Source: Candidatus Saccharimonadia bacterium
GTDB lineage: Bacteria; Patescibacteriota; Saccharimonadia; Saccharimonadales; Saccharimonadaceae
Direction of reading: 5' to 3'
Length of the DNA: 5,200 nt
Assembly: GCA_023257755.1 (NCBI GenBank)
Contig: JALRBM010000041.1
Span: 1 to 5,200 of the forward strand
Part shown: positions 1-5,075 of the stretch, one piece after another
Layout of the letters: every line of letters starts with the position of its first letter
Position numbering within the stretch: position 1 is the stretch's first letter
Notes under the pieces: generated by a model
Told to the model about the DNA's origin: nothing
The model's database searches: none
The model's input: the letters and a program-made list of their open reading frames with translations, nothing else
Program-made: the position numbers and the translations under genes

Positions 1-664
1 GGATGTGATCAGTGGCCGAGGTGCCCGTCCCCATGATTTTTTTAAGATCTTTCGTAAGATGAGCCTGGTCTGTATAGCCTGTCTCAGCGGCCACATGGGC
101 TGTCGGCACTCCTGTTTGTAACATACGTACCGCTCCCTGGGCGCGCTGGATTTTTTCTAGACCTTTTCGGCTAATCCCTGTTACCTTGTGAAAATGGCGC
201 TGCATGGTCCGGCTGGACATAGCTTTTGGTTCACCCATCAGAACCGACGCGACCACGTCGTCACGCTTCAGTATACCCGCGCTTATCATGGCATCGGCGA
301 GCAGTTCGGCCGTCTCGTAGGTGGGAAATTCAAACGCATGCTCCAGAAGTTCGAACCCCTCGGCCTTATTCGGCAGCATTATGGCCGCATCAAGAAGATC
401 GTCACCGCGAATGCCCTTCAGATACGCACTGGCATTAAAGGAAATAACAACCGAGCTTGTTCCTGCCTGGTAAGGGACTTCCATCGGCACCGTCGCCTGC
501 CCCGCGAGCATCATCGCCTGCGATCTGTCTGGTAACCGCAATAATAATAAATCCCAAGCACAATCCGGCGTTGCCGTATAGATTCCGTCTTCGATATTTT
601 CCGTGTGCCACACCGTATCAATCAACGGATGGAGCGACTTTCTGCTTTCATGTTTTTGCGTCAC
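1..664 (-). CDS. AraC-family transcriptional regulator, C-terminus cut by window edge
   Basis: The minus-strand reading frame is open from a GTG at 664 to the left edge, giving 221 residues with no stop, so the C-terminus is missing. Residues about 10-130 resemble the N-terminal sensing domain seen in many AraC-like regulators (an early LHPLIDTVWHT, then a DCAWDLLLL segment). Residues about 145-221 are a typical AraC double helix-turn-helix: SRTMQRHFHKVTGIS at 151-165, then TGYTDQAHLTKDLKKIMG at 195-212, matching the family pattern GYxDQxHLxRxFKxxxG. It should be a cytoplasmic DNA-binding regulator; the ligand and targets cannot be read from the sequence. GTG 664 is the first possible start: the other ATG nearby (652) meets a stop after nine codons, and no standard start codon precedes it in frame before the terminator. 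There is no Shine-Dalgarno sequence, and a TATAAT sits 7 nt upstream. Only a few residues beyond the second HTH are probably missing. The family call is confident; function is unknown. Confidence 0.88.
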   Translation of the reverse strand, partial: MTQKHESRKSLHPLIDTVWHTENIEDGIYTATPDCAWDLLLLRLPDRSQAMMLAGQATVPMEVPYQAGTSSVVISFNASAYLKGIRGDDLLDAAIMLPNKAEGFELLEHAFEFPTYETAELLADAMISAGILKRDDVVASVLMGEPKAMSSRTMQRHFHKVTGISRKGLEKIQRAQGAVRMLQTGVPTAHVAAETGYTDQAHLTKDLKKIMGTGTSATDHI

Positions 665-671
665 GGCTTTT

Positions 672-677
672 ATTATA
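672..677 (-). promoter_or_regulatory. -10 box (TATAAT) of the AraC-type gene, probably leaderless
   Basis: A perfect TATAAT on the minus strand ends 7 nt before the GTG start at 664. A normal transcription start 6-7 nt below the -10 would fall on or next to the GTG, so the mRNA would have almost no 5' leader. No good -35 is seen: the hexamer at 17 nt spacing is TGGTGT and belongs to the terminator stem. Seen directly: the hexamer and spacing. Inferred: promoter activity and leaderless translation. Confidence 0.6.
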
Positions 678-685
678 CTGAGGCT

Positions 686-722
686 AAAAACAAAACACCA
701 CGATGTAATGTCGTGGTGTTTT
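686..722 (-). terminator. Intrinsic terminator of rplU
   Basis: A perfect 12-bp stem pairs 711-722 with 692-703 around a 7-nt loop (704-710). On the minus strand the 3' arm ends in TTTT, followed by G and TTTTT (690-686). It begins 15 nt after the rplU stop codon, so it ends the rplU transcript. The plus strand also gives a stem with a run of T, but no plus-strand gene leads into it. The right arm of the stem sits where the -35 region of the next gene's promoter would be. Confidence 0.9.
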
Positions 723-737
723 TCGAGAAAAACAAAT

Positions 738-1046
738 TTACTTGATTGAGGTAATCTCGATCTTCGAGTATTTTTGGCGGTGACCGTTTTCTTTGTGAAC
801 ACGCTTTTTTGATTTGTAGCGGATAACGCGGACTTTTTCGCCGGCAACTTTTTCGTCGACTACTTTAGCGGCTACTTTCACACCTTTTACTGTTGGGGTT
901 CCGACGGTAGTTTTATCACCATCAATGACCAAGAGTGCGTCGAGTGCGAGCTCTTTTGTGCCTTCCTGGAGGAGGTCCACCAGAAGGGTCTCTTTTTCGG
1001 CTGCAATGTACTGCTTGCCGCCGATCTTAACGACTGCTTTCTTCAT
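738..1046 (-). CDS. rplU: Large ribosomal subunit protein bL21
   Basis: This 102-residue protein matches bL21 in length (usual about 100-105) and along its whole sequence. It starts with the conserved GGKQY at residues 9-13, carries GEKVRVIRYKSKKR at 69-82 and the conserved GHRQ at 88-91, and ends in IEITSI. bL21 binds 23S rRNA in the large ribosomal subunit and helps assemble it. The ATG at 1046 has a good Shine-Dalgarno (AAAGGAAA, core AGGA at 1052-1055, 5 nt spacing). It is preceded by its own promoter in the 58-bp gap after the GalU-like gene, and is followed by a strong terminator. In most bacteria rpmA (bL27) follows rplU; here an AraC-type gene does, so rpmA must lie elsewhere or be absent. 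Confidence 0.97.
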   Translation of the reverse strand: MKKAVVKIGGKQYIAAEKETLLVDLLQEGTKELALDALLVIDGDKTTVGTPTVKGVKVAAKVVDEKVAGEKVRVIRYKSKKRVHKENGHRQKYSKIEITSIK

Positions 1047-1049
1047 AAA

Positions 1050-1057
1050 TTTCCTTT
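1050..1057 (-). promoter_or_regulatory. Ribosome binding site of rplU
   Basis: The minus strand reads AAAGGAAA with the AGGA core 5 nt before the ATG at 1046. It fixes the rplU start and contrasts with the two genes in this window that have no ribosome binding site. Confidence 0.7.
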
Positions 1058-1073
1058 AAATTGTTAACCAATC

Positions 1074-1089
1074 CTGTTAAGTCTAACAG
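1074..1089. repeat. Inverted repeat over the rplU -10 region
   Basis: CTGTTA at 1074-1079 and TAACAG at 1084-1089 form a perfect 6-bp inverted repeat with a 4-nt spacer. It covers the candidate -10 of rplU and the predicted transcription start. It may be an operator or a weak RNA hairpin; no T-run follows, so it is not a terminator. A 6-bp repeat can also arise by chance. Confidence 0.4.
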
Positions 1090-1108
1090 ATACGGGCTTT
1101 CTTTTCAA
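1080..1108 (-). promoter_or_regulatory. Candidate rplU promoter
   Basis: The minus strand holds TTGAAA (1108-1103, five of six matches to the -35 consensus), a 17-nt spacer, and TAGACT (1085-1080, four of six matches to the -10). The -35 overlaps the TGA stop of the GalU-like gene (1107-1105). The predicted start near 1073 would give a leader of about 27 nt that includes the Shine-Dalgarno. The -10 lies inside a perfect inverted repeat (1074-1089). Promoter function is inferred. Confidence 0.5.
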
Positions 1109-1914
1109 GACTGCCCGCCCACGACCACGTTGTTGGCATGAAGCCATCCTGCCAGGTGGCCTCCGTCCAAATAAACGCCGCGGATAGGCAAAACGTTGAT
1201 CACACCGCCTTGTTCGACATACTGGTTCATGGCATCAATAAGATAATATTCGCCGGAACTATGCTGCTTGACCTCGCCCGCCGCCCGAATCAGTGCGCTA
1301 TCCATAACATACTTACTGATATTGATCAGCGTACTCGGTGCCGTCTCCGGGTCCGGATGTTCGACGATGCGGATATATTCCCCCTGGGCAGTCATCTCGA
1401 CAACGCCGTACCGGTGCACCTCTTGCCTGCTCACTGGCGCGCAGAGCATGGCGCTTCCCCCGTCCGCCGTCGCTTCAATCAGGCGGGCTACCTCGCTGCT
1501 TCCATCCTCGTTATAGATAAAGTCATCACCCATCAGCACCACCGCGGACTCTCCATCAGGAATATATTTTGCCGCCAGTGCTACCGGGATCGCCGTCCCG
1601 TACTTGTCATTCGAAGCCTGCTCGATATAATGAAACATCACATTCGAATACGCCCGGTCAAGCGGATCCTTGCCGCGGCTTTGCAGATATTCATTAAGCG
1701 GCGCGTTCTCGCCATAGTACGCCTTGATCTGCTGGTTGAAGTCCTGATTGACGACAAAGAAAATCTCGTTCACCCCGGCTTGCACACAGTCTTCGACGAC
1801 GTAATCCACGATCGGGCGGTTGCCGATCGGTAGCATACATTTCTCAATTGCTTTGGTGATAGGCAGGCGGCGCGTTCCCCACCCCGCCACGGGAATAATC
1901 GCTTTTGTAATCAT
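1105..1914 (-). CDS. GalU-like sugar-1-phosphate nucleotidyltransferase
   Basis: This 269-residue protein belongs to the GalU/RmlA-type nucleotidyltransferase family, whose GalU members make UDP-glucose from UTP and glucose-1-phosphate in the cytoplasm for cell-surface polysaccharides. Visible motifs: the nucleotide-binding loop AGWGTRRLPITK at residues 10-21, K25-C-M-L-P, KYGTAIPVALA at 104-114, the metal-binding region MGDD at 128-131, RYGVVE at 168-173, VEHP at 184-187, GEYYLIDA at 221-228, and YLDGG at 248-252. The length is slightly shorter than E. coli GalU (about 300). Compared with typical GalU, several positions differ: KAIPKEMLP reads KAIEKCMLP, LPDD reads MGDD, VEKP reads VEHP, and DVG reads DGG. 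The substrate is therefore uncertain and I give no gene symbol. The ATG at 1914 lies 12 nt after the CAP stop, in the same frame and with a stop between them. The GGGAG before it is only 1 nt away, unusually close, so translation may be coupled to the CAP gene. Confidence 0.85.
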   Translation of the reverse strand: MITKAIIPVAGWGTRRLPITKAIEKCMLPIGNRPIVDYVVEDCVQAGVNEIFFVVNQDFNQQIKAYYGENAPLNEYLQSRGKDPLDRAYSNVMFHYIEQASNDKYGTAIPVALAAKYIPDGESAVVLMGDDFIYNEDGSSEVARLIEATADGGSAMLCAPVSRQEVHRYGVVEMTAQGEYIRIVEHPDPETAPSTLINISKYVMDSALIRAAGEVKQHSSGEYYLIDAMNQYVEQGGVINVLPIRGVYLDGGHLAGWLHANNVVVGGQS

Positions 1915-1926
1915 TCTCCCAGTGTA

Positions 1927-2799
1927 CTAGATCTGGCCGCCGGATTGGAATAATACAATGACGACGGCAATTCCCAGCAGCCCTCCTGCTTTGGCAATGC
2001 CATGATGTCGATAGAGGGTCGTTCTGAGTTTTCTAGGCAATCTCGATCGGTAAACATGGGCAACCGCTGCCACCCCAGCCGCCACTATAAGCACCGCCAG
2101 ACTGCCCAGTACCGACGGCGGAAGAGTACGTATTGTCACACCCAACTGACTGATAGGACCGAGAGGTTGAGAAGGTGCTATTTCCGTCACTGCTCCGGTT
2201 GTCGCGCCTGCGGGCCGGCCATAGTGGGCGACAATTATCCTCGTCTTGCTGCCGTCTAGCTGTCCATCAATCACCGCAAAACCTACTTCGGTGTAAGCCC
2301 CGAGGACATTGGCGCGATGTTCGGGCGAGGCCATCCACGCCGCCACGACCGCGTCCGCCGCATAAAATCCTTTCGCCAGGTTTTCGCCGGCCGCTGCGTA
2401 TTGATAGCCCACCTGTTTGAACCAGGTCCACGGCGTCACCCCGCTAGGAGAAGTGTGTGCCCAGTAGTGGGACGAGATCATATCCTGCGCCTTTAGCTCC
2501 GCCGCCTGCGCTAGCGCAGGGTTAAGTACCAAAGGCGGCTGCAGGCGCTCTTTTCGCGCCTCATTTGTCCGCGCTAGCAGTTCCTGGATTGAAACAGGGG
2601 CTCGCTCGCCGAGCACTCCCCCGGCGAAATTACCGGGTAAAAACTGAAGGCATAACACCAGACTGACGATAGCCACCAATCCATACCGCCGGACAAGGTG
2701 CGGACGATATTGGTTAGCCGCATGAGGAACAACCGCCAGGCGAAGATGACGATGGGCTTTTTTTAATGGCGACGATTTTTGTGTCTGTTTTGCCGTCAC
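1927..2799 (-). CDS. Membrane-anchored CAP/SCP-domain protein
   Basis: This 290-residue protein has a CAP (SCP/PR-1-like) domain at about residues 70-195. Conserved features are HYWAHTSPSG (111-120), GENLA (138-142), WMASPEHR (155-162), EVGFAV (171-176) and AHYG (191-194), which include the His and Glu residues typical of the CAP cavity. Ahead of it is a basic N-terminus and a membrane segment (about 39-57). After it come two more hydrophobic segments (about 229-249 and 272-285) with an Arg/Lys-rich loop between them (251-266). The predicted topology puts the CAP domain outside the cell and the basic loop inside. CAP proteins have varied roles (wall, adhesion, proteolysis); the role here is unknown. 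GTG 2799 is the first start codon after an in-frame stop; there is no Shine-Dalgarno, and a TATACT ends 9 nt before it. It lies 42 bp after the LTD/Ig gene and 12 bp before the GalU-like gene. Confidence 0.87.
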   Translation of the reverse strand: MTAKQTQKSSPLKKAHRHLRLAVVPHAANQYRPHLVRRYGLVAIVSLVLCLQFLPGNFAGGVLGERAPVSIQELLARTNEARKERLQPPLVLNPALAQAAELKAQDMISSHYWAHTSPSGVTPWTWFKQVGYQYAAAGENLAKGFYAADAVVAAWMASPEHRANVLGAYTEVGFAVIDGQLDGSKTRIIVAHYGRPAGATTGAVTEIAPSQPLGPISQLGVTIRTLPPSVLGSLAVLIVAAGVAAVAHVYRSRLPRKLRTTLYRHHGIAKAGGLLGIAVVIVLFQSGGQI

Positions 2800-2808
2800 G
2801 GTATCTAC

Positions 2809-2814
2809 AGTATA
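2809..2814 (-). promoter_or_regulatory. -10 box (TATACT) of the CAP gene, near-leaderless
   Basis: The minus strand has TATACT, five of six matches to the -10 consensus, ending 9 nt before the GTG at 2799. The expected transcription start is only about 2-3 nt before the start codon. No ribosome binding site lies in the 20 nt before the GTG, and no convincing -35 is seen. Translation without a leader is the simplest reading, but reading through from the LTD/Ig gene 42 bp upstream is possible too. Confidence 0.5.
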
Positions 2815-2823
2815 TGAAATTTA

Positions 2824-2841
2824 CCATTAAAAAGCTAATGG
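2824..2841. repeat. Short inverted repeat between LTD/Ig and CAP genes
   Basis: CCATTA (2824-2829) and TAATGG (2836-2841) form a perfect 6-bp inverted repeat with a 6-nt spacer, directly after the TAG stop of the LTD/Ig gene. The stem is AT-rich and the run of T on the minus strand lies inside the loop, not after the stem, so it does not qualify as an intrinsic terminator. It could be a weak hairpin or a protein site, or chance. Confidence 0.3.
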
Positions 2842-4611
2842 CTACAGCGCTTCTTCAGCCATATGTCGTTTTGCCAGACTGAACGTCCACCAGGCTCCGG
2901 CCGCTACTCCTCCGCCCAGTAACCACCAGTACCACAAAATCCCGAAGAGCCTCCACCCGGACTCGGTAGCTGCCACTGCTACTTTATCGGCTTGCCCTTC
3001 GGATGACTGCTCGTCCTGACTTCCGAGAACGTCGCTCGCTTCTTCGCTCCTTGTTTCCGGTACAGTCACCGGGACAACCGCCGCCGGCACAAAGAACGGA
3101 TTACTCAGGTTTGCCGTCAAGCCGCCCGAAATCGCACTGTTGGCCGGAGGAACATACGCGCCAACCGCCAGCGACATAACGGAAAGGGGTGAGGATTTCG
3201 TGGTACTCGCATTTCCATAGTGATCCGTCGCCACTACAAAAATACTGTACGACCCTTGACTCAGCCCCTCTGTAAGCACATATCGCCACTGGCCGCCCGA
3301 CAGTTGCGTGATTATATCCCTTGTCATTACCCTGTTCCCATCATTATCCTCCACGTAAAGGATCAGGCTGGCAATCGCCTCTTCCCCGGCCGCGCCCTGT
3401 AACTGAATTGGCGTGCTCGCCGTCGGATTTGGAGAGCTTGTCAGGTTCACCGTCACACCAGGAGGAGTATGGTCAATACTTATCGCAAGATCGACCACCG
3501 TGGAGGTATTTGAGGCATTATCTATCGCCCATACTCCGATGTAGTAGGATCCGCTTTCAAGTCCGGCGATATCGATAACACCCAGCTGCCCCGCTTCTAC
3601 AGCCTGACTCCCCGAACCTTCGCGGCCTGGCAATGCATTTTTATCCTTATCAAGCAGTTGATAATGGTAGCTTTGGAGGCCGCTTCCGGAATCACCGACA
3701 CTGCCTAAAAGCACAAGCTCTTCACCGCCGATGGTCTGCCCGAATACAGGAGAAGTGACAGTCACGGTGGGGGTCGTTTTATCAACGACTACGTCCACCT
3801 CCGCCTTAACACTGCTATTGCCGGTTTCGTCGGTTGCCCATACCGCTATGGTTATGGTGTGCACCCCTTCCGGCAATGCGCTCGTACTAACTTCCCCCCG
3901 GGCGATTACACTCACCCCGCCTTCTGGGTTAACCGACGGCTTACCTTCAGGCTTAAGTTGGGCGGTTTCCGTGCCATTGACGCTCATATGAAATGATTTG
4001 AGGTTCTTATTATCTGCAAACTGTGCCCTTGCCAGAATTTCCGCCCGGTCATTCCCGCCAAAAAACTCGCCAGCACCCGGCTGGAGCAGGGTCGCGGTGG
4101 GAGCTTGGCGGTCCGGTGTATTCGTTGACCCTTTTGTCGCTTCACCAGTGGTCCACGAAGGACCGCCGTCCGAAGTCCGAGAGGTCGTTAACTCGGCGCT
4201 TCCTGAAGCCGGAACAGGACCGTTCTCGGCATAGGCTACTTCATCAACAAGCATGCCCAACGTATCGTAAAGCTTGATGGTATCACCCGTCTTATTAAGA
4301 TAATCGCTAAAATCAATCGCCCTGAATCCTTGAGGCGCGAGTGTCCCGTTAATAAGCTTCAGCTGCGTCGCACTGCTGTCACGCAGCGTCCAGTTAACCA
4401 TCGTGACCGGCTGCTGGGTAGGATTGTATAACTCTACCCAGTCAGACGAGGTAAAGGAGCTGAATTCGTTGATCGTAACCTCATCAGCCCCTAGAGCGTG
4501 GACAGATGTATAGACATTAAGAGAAAGTGGGGTGGCAAAGCTAAACACAGCCAGAACGCACGCGATTATCTTGATTCGTAGCGTCGGTCTTGCCTTCAAC
4601 TGTAGCGCCAT
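2842..4611 (-). CDS. Secreted lamin-tail and Ig-like repeat surface protein, C-terminally anchored
   Basis: With an ATG start the protein has 589 residues. A basic N-terminus and hydrophobic segment (about 13-33) form a signal peptide or anchor, with a possible cleavage after V37-H38-A39. Residues about 42-130 are a lamin tail domain: VTINEF (45-50), DWVELYNP (57-64), NWTLRD, and VDEVAY (122-127). Three bacterial Ig-like repeats follow, at about 170-277, 277-380 and 380-476. Each ends in a related strand motif: ATDETGNSS (259-267), AIDNASNTS (362-370), ATDHYGNAS (461-469). Then come a Pro/Val-rich stretch, an acidic linker (about 517-543), a Trp-rich membrane segment (about 555-578) and a short tail KRHMAEEAL. 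No LPxTG sorting motif is present. The chain should face outward from the membrane as a surface or adhesion-type protein; the partner is unknown. The ATG at 4611 is preferred over a GTG at 4617 because AGGGGG lies 5 nt before the ATG and overlaps the GTG. It has its own promoter. Confidence 0.88.
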   Translation of the reverse strand: MALQLKARPTLRIKIIACVLAVFSFATPLSLNVYTSVHALGADEVTINEFSSFTSSDWVELYNPTQQPVTMVNWTLRDSSATQLKLINGTLAPQGFRAIDFSDYLNKTGDTIKLYDTLGMLVDEVAYAENGPVPASGSAELTTSRTSDGGPSWTTGEATKGSTNTPDRQAPTATLLQPGAGEFFGGNDRAEILARAQFADNKNLKSFHMSVNGTETAQLKPEGKPSVNPEGGVSVIARGEVSTSALPEGVHTITIAVWATDETGNSSVKAEVDVVVDKTTPTVTVTSPVFGQTIGGEELVLLGSVGDSGSGLQSYHYQLLDKDKNALPGREGSGSQAVEAGQLGVIDIAGLESGSYYIGVWAIDNASNTSTVVDLAISIDHTPPGVTVNLTSSPNPTASTPIQLQGAAGEEAIASLILYVEDNDGNRVMTRDIITQLSGGQWRYVLTEGLSQGSYSIFVVATDHYGNASTTKSSPLSVMSLAVGAYVPPANSAISGGLTANLSNPFFVPAAVVPVTVPETRSEEASDVLGSQDEQSSEGQADKVAVAATESGWRLFGILWYWWLLGGGVAAGAWWTFSLAKRHMAEEAL

Positions 4612-4616
4612 ATGCA

Positions 4617-4622
4617 CCCCCT
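4617..4622 (-). promoter_or_regulatory. Ribosome binding site of the LTD/Ig gene, decides the start
   Basis: The minus strand reads AGGGGGT, one base off AGGAGGT. The AGGGGG lies 5 nt before the ATG at 4611. The alternative GTG at 4617-4615 begins within this site and so cannot use it, which favours the ATG start two codons further in. Confidence 0.7.
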
Positions 4623-4654
4623 GCCCGCACCCTCACAGTGCTTTAGCTGCCTCT

Positions 4655-4663
4655 ATTATAGCA
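4655..4663 (-). promoter_or_regulatory. Extended -10 promoter (TGCTATAAT) of the LTD/Ig gene
   Basis: The minus strand has a perfect TATAAT (4660-4655) preceded by TGC, the extended -10 arrangement. No good -35 is seen, which fits an extended -10 promoter. Transcription from about 4648 gives a leader near 37 nt containing the Shine-Dalgarno. It lies downstream of the terminator of the zincin gene, so the LTD/Ig gene probably starts a new transcript. Confidence 0.65.
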
Positions 4664-4674
4664 CATGCAAATGG

Positions 4675-4697
4675 AAAAACGCTGCCTTAAGCGCGTT
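4675..4697 (-). terminator. Candidate intrinsic terminator overlapping the zincin stop codon
   Basis: On the minus strand AACGCGC pairs with GC-A-GCGTT (one bulged A) around the loop TTAAG, and TTTTT runs from the end of the stem to 4675. The TAA stop codon of the zincin gene (4689-4687) is in the loop. The stem is short and bulged and the T-run is only five bases, so strength is moderate. It would separate the zincin gene from the LTD/Ig gene, which has its own promoter just beyond. Confidence 0.5.
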
Positions 4698-5064
4698 GGA
4701 TTTCGTCGATACGGTCATGATCCAGACCATAAAAGTGGGCGATCTCGTGCCACAGCGTCCGCTTGATCTGTTCAAAAAACTCCTCACTGTTTCCAGAGAT
4801 CCGCATTAAAGGATATTTGAACAAAGTAATTTTATCCGGCAGTACAAAAGTGTATCCATTTCCCCGCTGTGTCAGGGGGATGCCCTCGTAAAGCCCGAGC
4901 AGCAAGTGGTTATCATCCAGCTTCATTTTCACCTTTTGTTCCTGGGTCGGTTCGTCGGCCTGCACAATTGCTACATTATCAAGACCCTTGATATATTCTT
5001 GCGGCAACTCATCCATCGCCCGCGTTATCAGGGTATCAAACTGCTCATCAGTTACATCAATCAT
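4687..5064 (-). CDS. Minimal zincin-like metallopeptidase (Zincin_1/TTHA0227-type)
   Basis: This 125-residue protein matches the small zincin-like family (Pfam Zincin_1, TTHA0227-type) along its whole length. Near the N-terminus are an LPQEYIKGLDNVAIV segment (20-34) and LLGLYEGIPLTQRG (55-68). Next come LPDKITLFKYPLMR (75-88) and the zinc-binding HEIAHFYGLDH at 106-116, with H106, H110 and H116 as likely ligands and E107 as the catalytic base. It ends in DRIDEIQRA. No signal peptide or membrane segment is seen, so it should be cytoplasmic. Members have the metal motif, but substrates are not established, and proteolysis is unproven. The ATG at 5064 has only a weak AGAG ahead of it. The gene is 33 bp after the partial upstream gene. 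Confidence 0.93.
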   Translation of the reverse strand: MIDVTDEQFDTLITRAMDELPQEYIKGLDNVAIVQADEPTQEQKVKMKLDDNHLLLGLYEGIPLTQRGNGYTFVLPDKITLFKYPLMRISGNSEEFFEQIKRTLWHEIAHFYGLDHDRIDEIQRA

Positions 5065-5075
5065 ATCTCTAATAA

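Noticed and set aside
188..681. Plus-strand open frames of 70-115 codons at the left end
   Set aside because: They are antisense to the AraC-type regulator, whose minus-strand translation gives a clear double HTH. None has a Shine-Dalgarno or a recognisable product.
1105..1107. TGA read as an amino acid (as in Gracilibacteria or SR1)
   Set aside because: The GalU-like protein ends at a length fitting its family, the rplU promoter overlaps this stop, and no in-frame TGA interrupts any gene in the window.
1138..1833. 231-codon open frame on the plus strand inside the GalU-like gene
   Set aside because: It is fully antisense to a gene with clear family motifs, and its translation has a random-looking, Arg/His/Ile-rich composition with no recognisable domain. 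It is a shadow of the minus-strand codon bias.
2824..2841. Terminator between the LTD/Ig and CAP genes
   Set aside because: The stem is only six AT-rich pairs and the T-run lies in the loop rather than after the stem.
3101..3289. 62-codon minus-strand frame inside the LTD/Ig gene
   Set aside because: It is out of frame with a long protein that shows continuous domain structure, and it has no recognisable features.
4615..4617. GTG as start of the LTD/Ig gene
   Set aside because: The GTG overlaps the AGGGGG ribosome binding site, which is correctly spaced for the ATG at 4611.
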